From Georgenia muralis (lineage in GTDB: Bacteria > Actinomycetota > Actinomycetes > Actinomycetales > Actinomycetaceae), in contig NZ_RKRA01000001.1 in NCBI RefSeq assembly GCF_003814705.1, positions 2,294,001 through 2,358,000 of the forward strand: a stretch of 64,000 bases of DNA. The letters run 5' to 3'. Positions within the stretch are counted from its first letter, which is position 1. Each line of letters begins with the position of its first letter. The translations under genes and the position numbers were made by a program. Below the pieces are notes generated by a model that worked only from the letters and a program-made list of their open reading frames with translations, was not told the DNA's origin and did not search any database. Shown here piece after piece: positions 52,943-60,992 of the stretch.

Positions 52943-53758
52943 GTGCTCACCGTCGCCTCCGTCAACGTCAACGGCGTCCGCGCCGCCTTCCGTCGCGGCA
53001 TGGCCGCCTGGCTCGCCGCCCGCAACCCGGACGTCCTGCTCCTCCAGGAGGTCCGGGCCGACGACCAGACCCTCGCCGAGCACCTCGGTGAGGGCTGGCA
53101 CGTCGCGCACCAGGCGAGCGACGCCAAGGGCCGGGCCGGGGTCGCCGTCGCCTCGCGCGTCCCGGCCACCGCGGTGCGGGTGGGGCTGGGCAACGGCACC
53201 CCCGAGCCCGAGGTCGACACCGGCCGCTGGGTGGAGATGGACCTCGAGGTCGGCGAGCGGCCCCTCACCGTCGTCTCGGCCTACATCCACTCCGGCACCG
53301 CCGGCACGGAGAAGATGGACCTCAAGTTCGCCCACCTGGACAAGGTGACCCACCGCCTCGTCGAGCTCTCCGGCCAGGCCGCGGCGGGGGAGCGGGACCT
53401 TCTCGTCGCCGGCGACGTCAACATCGCCCACGGCGAGCGGGACATCAAGAACTGGAAGGGCAACCACAACAAGACCTCAGGCGCCCTCGACGCCGAGATC
53501 GCCTACCTCGACCGGTGGACCGGCGAGCTCGGGCTCGTCGACGTCGCGCGACGGATCGCGGGGGACGTGCCCGGGCCCTACACGTGGTGGTCCTGGCGGG
53601 GCAAGGCGTTCGACAACGACGCAGGCTGGCGCATCGACTACCAGCTCGCCACCCACGGGCTCGCGGAGCGGGCGGTCGACGCCGGCGTCGACCGGGCCGC
53701 CTCCTACGACCAGCGGTTCTCGGACCACGCACCCGTGGTCGCCACCTACGACCTCTAG
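52943..53758 (+). CDS. xth: Exonuclease III / AP endonuclease
   Basis: 271 residues, EEP (exonuclease-endonuclease-phosphatase) fold. Seen: SVNVNGVRAAFRRG, LLLQEVRA with the metal-binding Glu, SAYIHSG, the Asp/Asn motif VAGDVNIAHGERDIKNW, YTWWSWRGKAFDNDAGWRIDY and the catalytic SDHAPV. It incises DNA at abasic sites in base-excision repair. GTG 52943 gives the exact family N-terminus; the frame is open upstream but unrelated. Confidence 0.95.
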   Translation: MLTVASVNVNGVRAAFRRGMAAWLAARNPDVLLLQEVRADDQTLAEHLGEGWHVAHQASDAKGRAGVAVASRVPATAVRVGLGNGTPEPEVDTGRWVEMDLEVGERPLTVVSAYIHSGTAGTEKMDLKFAHLDKVTHRLVELSGQAAAGERDLLVAGDVNIAHGERDIKNWKGNHNKTSGALDAEIAYLDRWTGELGLVDVARRIAGDVPGPYTWWSWRGKAFDNDAGWRIDYQLATHGLAERAVDAGVDRAASYDQRFSDHAPVVATYDL

Positions 53759-53899
53759 CCGCACTCAGCCAGGAGGGACGTACGTCGTCGAGGGCCGCGC
53801 GCCCAGCGGGCTGCGGTCGCAGCCCGGCCCGTCGTCGGACCGGTCACGGCCGGGGACGCCCTGGGGGTGGAGGTCTCCACCACGAGGTTCCCGTCCTCC

Positions 53900-53916
53900 G
53901 CGCCGGGCCCCGGCGC
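53900..53916. terminator. Weak hairpin between xth and traR
   Basis: GCGCCG (53900-53905) pairs with CGGCGC (53911-53916) over a 5-nt loop, next to the traR stop. The rest of the 159-bp spacer (53759-53917) shows nothing else I can name. Confidence 0.35.
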
Positions 53917-53917
53917 C

Positions 53918-54274
53918 TCAGCGGGCGGCGGACCGGGCGCAGGAGACGCAGTGCGTCGCCGTCGGCCGTGCCTCCAGGCGGCCCGGCTCGACCGGGTTCC
54001 CGCAGCGCTCGCAGATGCCGTACGTGCCGTGTTCGAGCCGGTCCAGCGCGGCGTCGACCTCGCCGAGCGTGTGCCGCGCGCTCCCGGTGAGGGCCACCAC
54101 CTGGGCCCGCTCGTACCCGATGGTGGTGCCCTCCGGGTCGTGCTCGTCGTCGGTGTTCGCTCCCTCGGCAGCGGCCACGACGTCGGCGAAGGACCGGTCC
54201 AGCGCGGCGAGACGGGCGGTGGTCGCCGCCCGCAGCGCCGTCAGCCGCTCGCGTGCCTCGTCCTGCCCCGACAC
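53918..54274 (-). CDS. DksA/TraR family zinc-finger protein
   Basis: 118 residues. A helical N-terminal half (about 1-78) is followed by the four-cysteine zinc finger CERCGNP ... CVSCA (residues about 90-114). DksA/TraR proteins reach into the RNA polymerase secondary channel and adjust promoter output, though many actinobacterial short members are untested. The GTG begins 3 nt after the galK stop, making it the last gene of the deoR-galT-galK unit. Whether it has any role in galactose use is unknown. Confidence 0.88.
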   Translation of the reverse strand: MSGQDEARERLTALRAATTARLAALDRSFADVVAAAEGANTDDEHDPEGTTIGYERAQVVALTGSARHTLGEVDAALDRLEHGTYGICERCGNPVEPGRLEARPTATHCVSCARSAAR

Positions 54275-54277
54275 GCG

Positions 54278-55564
54278 CTAGCCCACGGGTGCGGCCGCGC
54301 CGGCCGGCTCGGCGACGAGGAACTCCGGCCGGGCGAACCCGGCGGCGGCGAAGGCACGCTCGACGGCGTCGGCCACCTCGGCGGCGGAGGCCGCGTCCAC
54401 CAGGGCGATGGCCGAGCCGCCGAAACCCCCGCCGGTCATCCGGGCCCCGTGCGCGCCGGCGGCCCGGGCGGCCGTCACGGCCAGGTCGAGCTCGTCGCAG
54501 GAGACCTCGTAGTCCTCGGCCAGGGAGGCGTGGGAGCCGTCGAGGAGGGCCCCGGCCTCCGCCAGGGCCGTCCCCGTCAGGGCGGCCCCCGGCGCCGCCG
54601 AGAGCACGTCGACCAGCGCGCGGACCCGCTCGATCTCGGTGACCACGTGCCGCACGCGCCGGCGCTGCTCGTCGTCGGCGAGCCGGTCGAGGACCTCCGT
54701 CAGGGTCGTCGTGCCCGCCGCCAGCGCGTCGGCCACCACCCGCAGCGAGGCGACCCCCAGGGCCGCCGCGGCGCTCTCGCAGACCTCCCGGCGGCGGGCG
54801 TACTGGCCGTCCACGAGCCGGTGCTCGGCCCGGGTGTCCACCACGAGCAGGGCGAGCCCGGCCGCCGCCAGGTCGAACGGGATCTGTGTGACGGAGCCGT
54901 CGGAGGTGTCCAGGAGCAGGGCGTGCCCGGACCGGCAGCGCAGCGACGCCGCCTGGTCCATGCCGCCGGTGGGGGCGCCCGCGACCTCGTTCTCCGCGCG
55001 GACGCAGGCCGCGGCGAGCCGGGCCCGTCCGGCGTCGTCGTCCGGCCCGGCGAGACCGAGTCCGCCGACCCCGTCCAGCGCGACCGCGACGGCGCACTCG
55101 ATCGCGGCGGAGGAGCTCAGACCGGCGCCGTAGGGCACGCACGAGTCGACGGCGACGTCGAACCCGGGGACGGGGTGCCCGTCGCCCGCCAGGGCCCAGG
55201 CCACCCCGGCGGGGTAGGCGGGCCAGCCGTCGACGGCGCCCGCGGACCCGGCCGGCGCGACGCCGTCGAGGTCGACCTCGCGCACGGCTCGCCGTCCCCC
55301 TGCGGCGCCCGACGCCGCGCCCTCCTGGGCGCTGACGAGCCGGGCGGTGCGGTCCGGCCGGGCGCGCAGCGCGACGAAGGTGCGGTGCGGCAGCGCGAGC
55401 GGCAGGCACAGCCCGTCGTTGTAGTCGGTGTGCTCCCCGATGAGGTTGACCCGGCCCGGGGCCGCCCACACCCCGTCCGGCTCCCCGCCGAGCGCGTCGG
55501 CGAAGAGCGCACGCACCCGCGCTGCCCCCTCGGCGTCGGTCCACGCCGGCAGCAGCGCGCTCAC
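54278..55564 (-). CDS. galK: Galactokinase
   Basis: 428 residues of the GHMP kinase family. It phosphorylates galactose at C1. Seen: the galactose-binding GRVNLIGEHTDYNDG, the ATP loop VPYGAGLSSSAAIECA, the GGMDQAASL motif with the catalytic Asp, and the C-terminal MTGGGFGGSAIAL. The GTG start overlaps the galT stop by 4 bp; the longer frame upstream is antisense shadow of galT. Second step of the Leloir pair in this operon. Confidence 0.95.
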   Translation of the reverse strand: MSALLPAWTDAEGAARVRALFADALGGEPDGVWAAPGRVNLIGEHTDYNDGLCLPLALPHRTFVALRARPDRTARLVSAQEGAASGAAGGRRAVREVDLDGVAPAGSAGAVDGWPAYPAGVAWALAGDGHPVPGFDVAVDSCVPYGAGLSSSAAIECAVAVALDGVGGLGLAGPDDDAGRARLAAACVRAENEVAGAPTGGMDQAASLRCRSGHALLLDTSDGSVTQIPFDLAAAGLALLVVDTRAEHRLVDGQYARRREVCESAAAALGVASLRVVADALAAGTTTLTEVLDRLADDEQRRRVRHVVTEIERVRALVDVLSAAPGAALTGTALAEAGALLDGSHASLAEDYEVSCDELDLAVTAARAAGAHGARMTGGGFGGSAIALVDAASAAEVADAVERAFAAAGFARPEFLVAEPAGAAAPVG

Positions 55565-56790
55565 GCCGGCCCCGCCCCGGCCGGGACGACCTCGCGCAGC
55601 CGGTCGGCGATGCGCTCGGGGGTGGTGTCGGAGATCCACGCGCCCATGCCCGACTCCGAGCCGGCGAGGTACTTGAGCTTGCCGGGGGCGCGCAGGACCG
55701 AGAAGAGCTGCAGGTGCAGGCGCAGGTCGTCGCGGCCCTCGCGGACCGGTGCCTGGTGCCACGCCGCGATGTAGGGCAGGTGGATGGGTCCGCCGGAGTC
55801 CTCCTCGCCGGGCGGGACCACGAAGAACCGGTCCCCGCCCTGGAGCAGGCGCAGGTAGATCTCGGCGAGGTCGTCACACTCGGCGTCGGTGAGGGCCGGC
55901 AGGTCCGGCACGTCGCGCCGGGGGGCGAGGTGGACCTCGACGGGCCAGCGCGCCGCCGCGGGGACGTAGGCCGCCCAGTGCTCGGACTCGGCCACCACGC
56001 GCCGTCCGGAGTGGAGCTCGGCGTCGAGGACGTCGCGCAGGAGGTTGCGCCCGGTGCGCTCGCGGTGGGCCCGGGCCTGGCGCAGCATCGTCGCGGTGCG
56101 CGGGGTGAGGTAGGGGTAGGCGTAGATCTGGCCGTGGGGGTGGTGCAGCGTCACGCCGATCTCCCGGCCGCGGTTCTCGAAGCAGAACACCTGCTCGATC
56201 CCGGGCAGGGCGGAGAGCTCCGCGGTGCGGTCCGCCCACGCCTCGATGACCGTGCGCATCCGACGACGACCGACGCCGGCGAGGGAGGCGGTGGAGTCGG
56301 GCGAGAAGCAGATGACCTCGCACCGGCCCGCCGCCGGGCGGGTGGGCCACAGCTCCTCGCCGTCGACGTGGTCGACGACGTCCTCGACCCCGGGGACGGC
56401 CATGAGGGAGGGGAAGCGGTTCTCGAACACGACGACGTCGTAGTCGGTGTCCGGGATCTCCCCGTCGGAGTAGGCCGCGCCGGGACGGGCCGGGGCGAGG
56501 GGGTTGGCGTCGGCGGGGGGCAGGTGCGTGCGGTTCATCCGGTGCGCCGCCATCGGCACCCACTCGCCGGTGAGGACGTCGTAGCGCATCTCCGGTCCGG
56601 TCACCGGCCGCGGCACCCCGTCCTCACCCGTGACCGGCGCGAACCGGTCCGACAGCGGTCGGGGGTCGTCCAGGCGGCGGGTGGCGCCGCCGGAGACGTA
56701 GGGCTCGGAGTCGTCGAAGTAGATGAGCTCTCGTCCGTCGGCCAGGCGGGTGCTGGTGCGGCGGACCGTGGCGCGGTCTGGTGCGGTCAT
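55561..56790 (-). CDS. galT: Galactose-1-phosphate uridylyltransferase
   Basis: 409 residues, HIT-superfamily fold. It swaps UMP between UDP-glucose and galactose 1-phosphate. Seen: NPLAPARPGAAY, VVFENRFPSL, ENRGREIGVTLHHPHGQIYAYPY with the nucleophilic His in HPHGQ, and the closing PGKLKYLAGSESGMGAWI. The ATG is 5 bp after deoR and its stop overlaps galK, so the three are one transcript. galE is not in the window. Confidence 0.96.
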   Translation of the reverse strand: MTAPDRATVRRTSTRLADGRELIYFDDSEPYVSGGATRRLDDPRPLSDRFAPVTGEDGVPRPVTGPEMRYDVLTGEWVPMAAHRMNRTHLPPADANPLAPARPGAAYSDGEIPDTDYDVVVFENRFPSLMAVPGVEDVVDHVDGEELWPTRPAAGRCEVICFSPDSTASLAGVGRRRMRTVIEAWADRTAELSALPGIEQVFCFENRGREIGVTLHHPHGQIYAYPYLTPRTATMLRQARAHRERTGRNLLRDVLDAELHSGRRVVAESEHWAAYVPAAARWPVEVHLAPRRDVPDLPALTDAECDDLAEIYLRLLQGGDRFFVVPPGEEDSGGPIHLPYIAAWHQAPVREGRDDLRLHLQLFSVLRAPGKLKYLAGSESGMGAWISDTTPERIADRLREVVPAGAGPA

Positions 56791-56795
56791 GGGTC

Positions 56796-57620
56796 TCACT
56801 CCTGGGTGATCTCGAGGACGATGCCGTGCTCCTCCGCGGCCGTGACGGTCGCGGGCCCGGGGGGCTCGTCGGTGACGAGCACCGCCAGCTCGTGCACGGA
56901 GCAGAAGGTGCGCAGGCCGATCACGCCCCACTTCGAGGCGTCGACCACGGCGACGGGGGTCCGGGCGGCGCCCACCATCGCCTCGTTGGTGGCGCCCTCG
57001 GCGAGGTTGGGGGTCATGAGGCCTGTGGCGGGGTCGAACCCGTGCGCCCCGAGGAACGCCCACTCCACCCGCATCCGTCGCAGCGTGTCGACCGCGAGCG
57101 GACCGACCAGGGCGTCGGAGCGGGTGCGCTCACCGCCGGTGAGCAGCACCGTGGGTGCGGGGCGGGAGTCGGCGCGGGCGCGCTCTGCCTCGTCGTGGAG
57201 GACCTGTGCGGCGGGCAGGGAGTTCGTCACCACCGTGAGGGTCCCCACGTGCGGCAGGGCGGCCAGGGCCTGCGCCACGGCGAGGGTGGTCGTGCCGCCG
57301 GTCAGGGCGACGGAGTCGCCCGGGCGGACCAGCGAGGCGGCGCGGCGCCCGATGGCCGCCTTCTCCCCGGGGTGCTGACCCACCTTGGTGCCGAAGAGCG
57401 GCTCCTCCGCGGCGCCCGCCGTGGCCACCGCGCCGCCGTGGACCCGGTCGACCAGGCCGCGCGAGACGAGCTCGGTGATGTCGCGGCGCACGGTCATCTC
57501 CGAGACGCCGAGCGCCTCGACGACCTCCGCCACCCGGACGGCCCCGTGCCGGGCGACCTGCTCGAGGATGAACTCCTGGCGCTGCCGCGCGAAGAGGGGG
57601 GCGGTTCCCTCACGTTCCAT
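56796..57620 (-). CDS. DeoR-family transcriptional regulator of the gal operon
   Basis: 274 residues. An N-terminal winged helix (about 8-65: RQRQEFILEQVARHGAVRVAEVVEALGVSEMTVRRDITELVSRGLVDRVHGGA) precedes a DeoRC sugar-phosphate sensor domain with the loop LTGGTTTLAVA and VTNSLPAA, then GHGFDP-like GAHGFDPATGL. It should repress its own operon (galT, galK, traR) until a phosphosugar binds. Start ATG 57620 is set by TATGCT 7 nt upstream. Three CGAACA repeats 10 bp apart lie immediately beyond. Confidence 0.93.
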   Translation of the reverse strand: MEREGTAPLFARQRQEFILEQVARHGAVRVAEVVEALGVSEMTVRRDITELVSRGLVDRVHGGAVATAGAAEEPLFGTKVGQHPGEKAAIGRRAASLVRPGDSVALTGGTTTLAVAQALAALPHVGTLTVVTNSLPAAQVLHDEAERARADSRPAPTVLLTGGERTRSDALVGPLAVDTLRRMRVEWAFLGAHGFDPATGLMTPNLAEGATNEAMVGAARTPVAVVDASKWGVIGLRTFCSVHELAVLVTDEPPGPATVTAAEEHGIVLEITQE

Positions 57621-57627
57621 GACAGCG

Positions 57628-57633
57628 AGCATA
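57628..57633 (-). promoter_or_regulatory. -10 box TATGCT, leaderless start of deoR
   Basis: On the minus strand TATGCT is 7 nt before ATG 57620. Confidence 0.6.
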
Positions 57634-57640
57634 CCCTGAC

Positions 57641-57666
57641 CGAACACGAACGAACACGGCCGAACA
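57641..57666. promoter_or_regulatory. Triple direct repeat CGAACA, probable DeoR operator
   Basis: CGAACA occurs at 57641, 57651 and 57661, exactly 10 bp apart, so all three face the same side of the helix. They cover the -35 region of the deoR promoter. DeoR/GlpR-family proteins bind multiple direct repeats, so autoregulation is the obvious reading. Confidence 0.7.
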
Positions 57667-57705
57667 GATCGGGCCTGCGTGTTCCCGGGCGGTCCGGGGA
57701 GGTGC

Positions 57706-57711
57706 CAGGAT
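57706..57711 (+). promoter_or_regulatory. -10-like CAGGAT before a 16-codon leader ORF
   Basis: CAGGAT stands 6 nt before GTG 57718, the spacing used by other leaderless genes here. Confidence 0.4.
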
Positions 57712-57717
57712 GGGGAC

Positions 57718-57768
57718 GTGCCCACCTCGTCCCGCGCAGCCCACGGCCGCCACCCCGGGAGCCGGTAG
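57718..57768 (+). CDS. Possible 16-residue leader peptide before LigT-like gene
   Basis: GTG 57718 opens MPTSSRAAHGRHPGSR and stops at TAG 57766-57768, leaving 2 nt before the next GTG at 57771. The peptide is rich in Arg, His and Ser. Its start is positioned as for a leaderless transcript and its stop as for translational coupling. It is too short for any family evidence and could be chance. Confidence 0.35.
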   Translation: MPTSSRAAHGRHPGSR

Positions 57769-57770
57769 GC

Positions 57771-58346
57771 GTGCACCTTCCCGAGCGGTCCGGCGACCAG
57801 GTGCGCATCGGCGTCGCCCTGCAGGTCCCGGCCCCCTACGGCACCCTCGTGCAGGCGGTCCGGGCCCGCGTGGGCGACCCCCTCGCCCACGCCATCCCCC
57901 CGCACATCACGCTGCTGCCGCCGACCGTGGTCGAGCGGGACCACCTGCCCGACGTCGTCGCCCACCTCGCCGCGATCGCGGCGGCGGAAGCCCCGTTCGT
58001 CGTCGCCCTCGAGGGCGCCGGCACCTTCCGGCCCGTCAGCCCGGTGGTCTTCGTCAAGGTGAGCCGCGGTGCCGAGCGGTGCGCCGCGCTGGAGTCCCTC
58101 GTCCGCAGCGGGCCGCTCGCCCAGGAGCTGCGCTTCCCCTACCACCCCCACGTCACGGTGGCCCACGACCTCGACGAGGACACCCTCGACCGGGCGCACC
58201 TGCTCGTGGAGGACTTCGAGGCCACCTACGCCCAGGGCAGCATGCGGCTGTACGAGCACGGCGAGGACGGGGTGTGGCGCACCGTCGCGCGGCTGCCGCT
58301 GACGGGCACGTCGGTCCACGCGGCCACCGCGGACCGGGTCGGCTGA
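57771..58346 (+). CDS. 2'-5' RNA ligase / LigT-like 2H phosphoesterase
   Basis: 191 residues with the two HxT motifs of the 2H family: PPHITLLPP (near residue 45) and YHPHVTVAHD (near 127), the pair that forms the active site. Family members open 2',3'-cyclic phosphates or ligate RNA ends; the substrate here is unknown. The GTG at 57771 is the only good start and follows a short possible leader ORF. It is separated from manC by 30 bp. Confidence 0.85.
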   Translation: MHLPERSGDQVRIGVALQVPAPYGTLVQAVRARVGDPLAHAIPPHITLLPPTVVERDHLPDVVAHLAAIAAAEAPFVVALEGAGTFRPVSPVVFVKVSRGAERCAALESLVRSGPLAQELRFPYHPHVTVAHDLDEDTLDRAHLLVEDFEATYAQGSMRLYEHGEDGVWRTVARLPLTGTSVHAATADRVG

Positions 58347-58363
58347 CCACGCGCTGGCGCCGC

Positions 58364-58369
58364 TAGGGT
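58364..58369 (+). promoter_or_regulatory. -10 box TAGGGT, leaderless start of manC
   Basis: TAGGGT lies 7 nt before ATG 58377, with no ribosome site. Confidence 0.6.
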
Positions 58370-58376
58370 GCCTGCT

Positions 58377-59477
58377 ATGACCGAGCCCGTCCTCCACGCG
58401 ATCGTGCCGGCCGGCGGCGCCGGTACCCGGCTGTGGCCCCTGTCCCGGCGCGCGGCGCCGAAGTTCCTTCTGGACCTCACCGGCGCCGGCCGCACCCTGC
58501 TCCAGCAGACCCTCGACCGCCTCGCCCCGCTCACCGGCCCGGGCGGCACCGTCGTCGTCACCGGTGCGGTGCACGCCGAGGAGGTCCACCGCCAGCTGCC
58601 CGACCTGGGCGAGGCCGACCTCCTGGCCGAGCCGGCCCCCCGCGACTCCATGGCGGCCATCGGCCTGGCCGCGGCGGTCCTGCAGCGCCGGCACGGCGAC
58701 GTCGTCGTGGGCTCGTTCGCTGCCGACCACGTCATCGCGGACGGGACCGCCTTCGAGCGGGCCGTGCGGGAGGCGGCCGAGGTGGCCCGCGCCGGCTACC
58801 TCGTCACCATCGGGATCGAGGCGGACCACCCCTCCACGGCGTTCGGCTACGTCCGCGCCGGGGACCCCGTCGACCTCGGCGGCGCGCCGGCGCCGACCGC
58901 GCGGGTGGTGCGCGGCTTCACCGAGAAGCCCGACGCCGCCACCGCCGAGCGCTACCTCGCCACGGGGGAGTACCGGTGGAACGCGGGCATGTTCGTCGTG
59001 CGGGCCCAGGTCCTGCTCGACCACCTCGCCGAGCAGCGCCCCGAGCTGGCCGCCGGTCTGGCCGAGATCGCCGACGCGTGGGACGGCCCGGCCCGGGCCG
59101 AGGTCCTCGGGCGGGTCTGGCCGGGGCTGGAGAAGATCGCGATCGACCACGCCATCGCCGAGCCGGTCGCCGCCCGCGGCGGCGTCGCCGTCGTCCCGGC
59201 CGCGATGGGCTGGGACGACGTCGGTGACTTCGCCTCCCTCGCGTCGATCCTCGCGGGCGACGGCGCGGTGCTCGGTGACGCCGGGCTGGTCATCACCGAG
59301 GCCTCGGACGGCGCCCTCGTGGTCCCCGCCGGGCGGACCGTGGCTGTCCTCGGCATCCCCGGCGCGGTCGTGGTGGACACCCCGGACGCGTTGCTGGTCA
59401 CCACCAGGGAGCACGCCCAACGGGTCAAGGGCGTCGTCGACCGGCTCACCGCGCAGGGCCGCACCGAGCTCCTCTGA
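58377..59477 (+). CDS. manC: Mannose-1-phosphate guanylyltransferase
   Basis: 366 residues. It makes GDP-mannose for glycan, lipoglycan and protein mannosylation. Seen: the nucleotidyltransferase signature IVPAGGAGTRLWPLSRRAAPKFL, then SFAADHVI, GYVRAG, VRGFTEKPDAATA, EYRWNAGMFV and GWDDVGDF. It is the single-domain form without an isomerase domain. GDP-mannose could supply glycosyltransferases such as the GT4 enzyme at 15.6 kb, though no link is shown. Confidence 0.94.
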   Translation: MTEPVLHAIVPAGGAGTRLWPLSRRAAPKFLLDLTGAGRTLLQQTLDRLAPLTGPGGTVVVTGAVHAEEVHRQLPDLGEADLLAEPAPRDSMAAIGLAAAVLQRRHGDVVVGSFAADHVIADGTAFERAVREAAEVARAGYLVTIGIEADHPSTAFGYVRAGDPVDLGGAPAPTARVVRGFTEKPDAATAERYLATGEYRWNAGMFVVRAQVLLDHLAEQRPELAAGLAEIADAWDGPARAEVLGRVWPGLEKIAIDHAIAEPVAARGGVAVVPAAMGWDDVGDFASLASILAGDGAVLGDAGLVITEASDGALVVPAGRTVAVLGIPGAVVVDTPDALLVTTREHAQRVKGVVDRLTAQGRTELL

Positions 59478-59498
59478 GGCCGTGCGCCGACGCGGCGA

Positions 59499-59504
59499 TA
59501 GGGT
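59499..59504 (+). promoter_or_regulatory. -10 box TAGGGT, leaderless start of amidohydrolase
   Basis: TAGGGT lies 6 nt before GTG 59511. Confidence 0.6.
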
Positions 59505-59510
59505 CGGAGC

Positions 59511-60770
59511 GTGCACACCGCGACCGCCCGCTCCGAGACCGCCCGACGCATCACCGCCGTCGTGGCCGGGCTCGAGGACGAGCTCGTCGCGCTGCGCCGC
59601 CGCGTCCACGCCCACCCCGAGCCGGCGTGGATGGAGCACGAGACGACCGCGCTGGTGGCCGAGCGCCTCCGCGCAGCCGGGCTGGTGCCGCGCCTGTTCG
59701 AGGGCACCGGCCTCATGGTCAACATCGGGGCCGACCCGCGGGGGCGGGGCCGGCGCCGCATCGCACTGCGGGCCGACCTCGACGCCCTGCCGCTGCAGGA
59801 GACCACCGGGCTGCCCTTCGCGTCGGAGAAGGACGGCTTCGCCCACGCCTGCGGCCACGACCTCCACACCGTCGCCCTCCTCGGTGCGGCGCTGACGCTC
59901 AAGGCGCTCGACGACGCCGGCGAGCTGCCGGTGGGGGTGCGCTGCATCTTCCAGCCGGCGGAGGAGGTCCAGCCCGGCGGCGCCGAGCGGGCCATGGGGG
60001 AGGGGGTGCTCGACGGGGTGGAGCAGATCTACGCCCTGCACTGCGACCCCAAGCTCGACGTCGGCCTCGTCGGCTCGCGGATCGGTCCCATCACCGCGGC
60101 GTCGGACACCGTCACCGTCACCGTCCAGGCCGAGGGCGGGCACACCTCCCGCCCGCACCTGACCGGGGACGTCGTCTTCGCGCTGGGCGAGCTCATCACC
60201 TCCCTGCCGGCGGTCCTCGGCCGGCGGATGGACCCGCGGGCCGGGGTCAACCTCACGTGGGGCGCCGTCCACGCCGGCCGGGCGTCCAACGCGATCCCGG
60301 CCAGCGGCACGATCACCGGGACGCTGCGCTGCCTCGACGGCCGGGCGTGGCAGCGGGCCGCCAAGGTCATCCAGGACGCGATCCCGCAGATCCTGGGACC
60401 CTACGGCGTCGAGGTCGACGTCAACTACGTGCGCGGCATCCCGCCCGTGGTGAACGAGGAGCGGGCGGTGCGGACCGTCGACGCGGCCGCCAAGGACGTC
60501 CTCGGCCCGGACGCCGTGGTGCTCGCGGAGCAGTCCCTCGGCGGTGAGGACTTCGCCTGGTACCTCACCCGCATCCCCGGTGCGCTCGTGCGGCTGGGCA
60601 CCCGCACCCCCGGTGGACCGTCCTTCGACCTCCACCGGGGCGACATCGTCTTCGACGAACGTGCGCTCGGCCTCGGCGCCCAGGTCCTGGCCCGTGCGGC
60701 GGTCCTCGCCGGCGCCACCGCCGTGGACGAGCCGGATGGGCTCCCGTCGCGGGTGCACGGGCAGCTCTGA
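59511..60770 (+). CDS. M20 family metallopeptidase / amidohydrolase
   Basis: 419 residues. Seen: RRRVHAHPEPAWMEHET (family start), LRADLDALPL, the metal site HACGHDLHTVALLGAA, FQPAEEVQPGGAERAM with the catalytic Glu, a dimerisation insert beginning GGHTSRPH, and GGEDFAWYL near the end. Members cleave N-acyl amino acids or peptides such as hippurate. It precedes the BMP-type ABC operon, an order that recurs in other actinobacteria, but its substrate cannot be told. Confidence 0.92.
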   Translation: MHTATARSETARRITAVVAGLEDELVALRRRVHAHPEPAWMEHETTALVAERLRAAGLVPRLFEGTGLMVNIGADPRGRGRRRIALRADLDALPLQETTGLPFASEKDGFAHACGHDLHTVALLGAALTLKALDDAGELPVGVRCIFQPAEEVQPGGAERAMGEGVLDGVEQIYALHCDPKLDVGLVGSRIGPITAASDTVTVTVQAEGGHTSRPHLTGDVVFALGELITSLPAVLGRRMDPRAGVNLTWGAVHAGRASNAIPASGTITGTLRCLDGRAWQRAAKVIQDAIPQILGPYGVEVDVNYVRGIPPVVNEERAVRTVDAAAKDVLGPDAVVLAEQSLGGEDFAWYLTRIPGALVRLGTRTPGGPSFDLHRGDIVFDERALGLGAQVLARAAVLAGATAVDEPDGLPSRVHGQL

Positions 60771-60808
60771 ACCGGACCGGCCCGGGCGGCACCGCCCTGT
60801 GTGCCCGG

Positions 60809-60837
60809 CGTTACCGGCGCAGCACAGATCGGTAACG
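60809..60837. promoter_or_regulatory. Inverted repeat CGTTACCG/CGGTAACG before the BMP operon
   Basis: Perfect 8-bp arms (60809-60816 and 60830-60837) are separated by 13 nt, about 50 bp before a -10 hexamer. A second dyad CACATC-TCAC-GATGTG lies at 60846-60861. Either may be an operator for the uptake operon. Confidence 0.5.
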
Positions 60838-60886
60838 TTTCGCCGCACATCTCACGATGTGGCGTGGGACACCCCCTCCCGGCGGC

Positions 60887-60892
60887 TAGTCT
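60887..60892 (+). promoter_or_regulatory. -10 box TAGTCT for the BMP operon
   Basis: TAGTCT precedes a leader of about 95 nt that ends in the ribosome site AGGAGA before GTG 60993. No clear -35 is seen. Confidence 0.45.
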
Positions 60893-60992
60893 CGGGGGCG
60901 ATACCCGCCGAGAACGGATCTGGCTGGGCACGCCGACCCTCCAGCGGCACCCGCCCAGCAGGTCCGCGGCATCTCACAGCAGGAGAAGACGC

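Noticed and set aside
57621-60848. Minus-strand open frame continuing upstream of deoR across the LigT-like, manC and amidohydrolase genes
   Set aside because: It is antisense to three recognisable genes and arises from the very high GC content; deoR itself starts at 57620.
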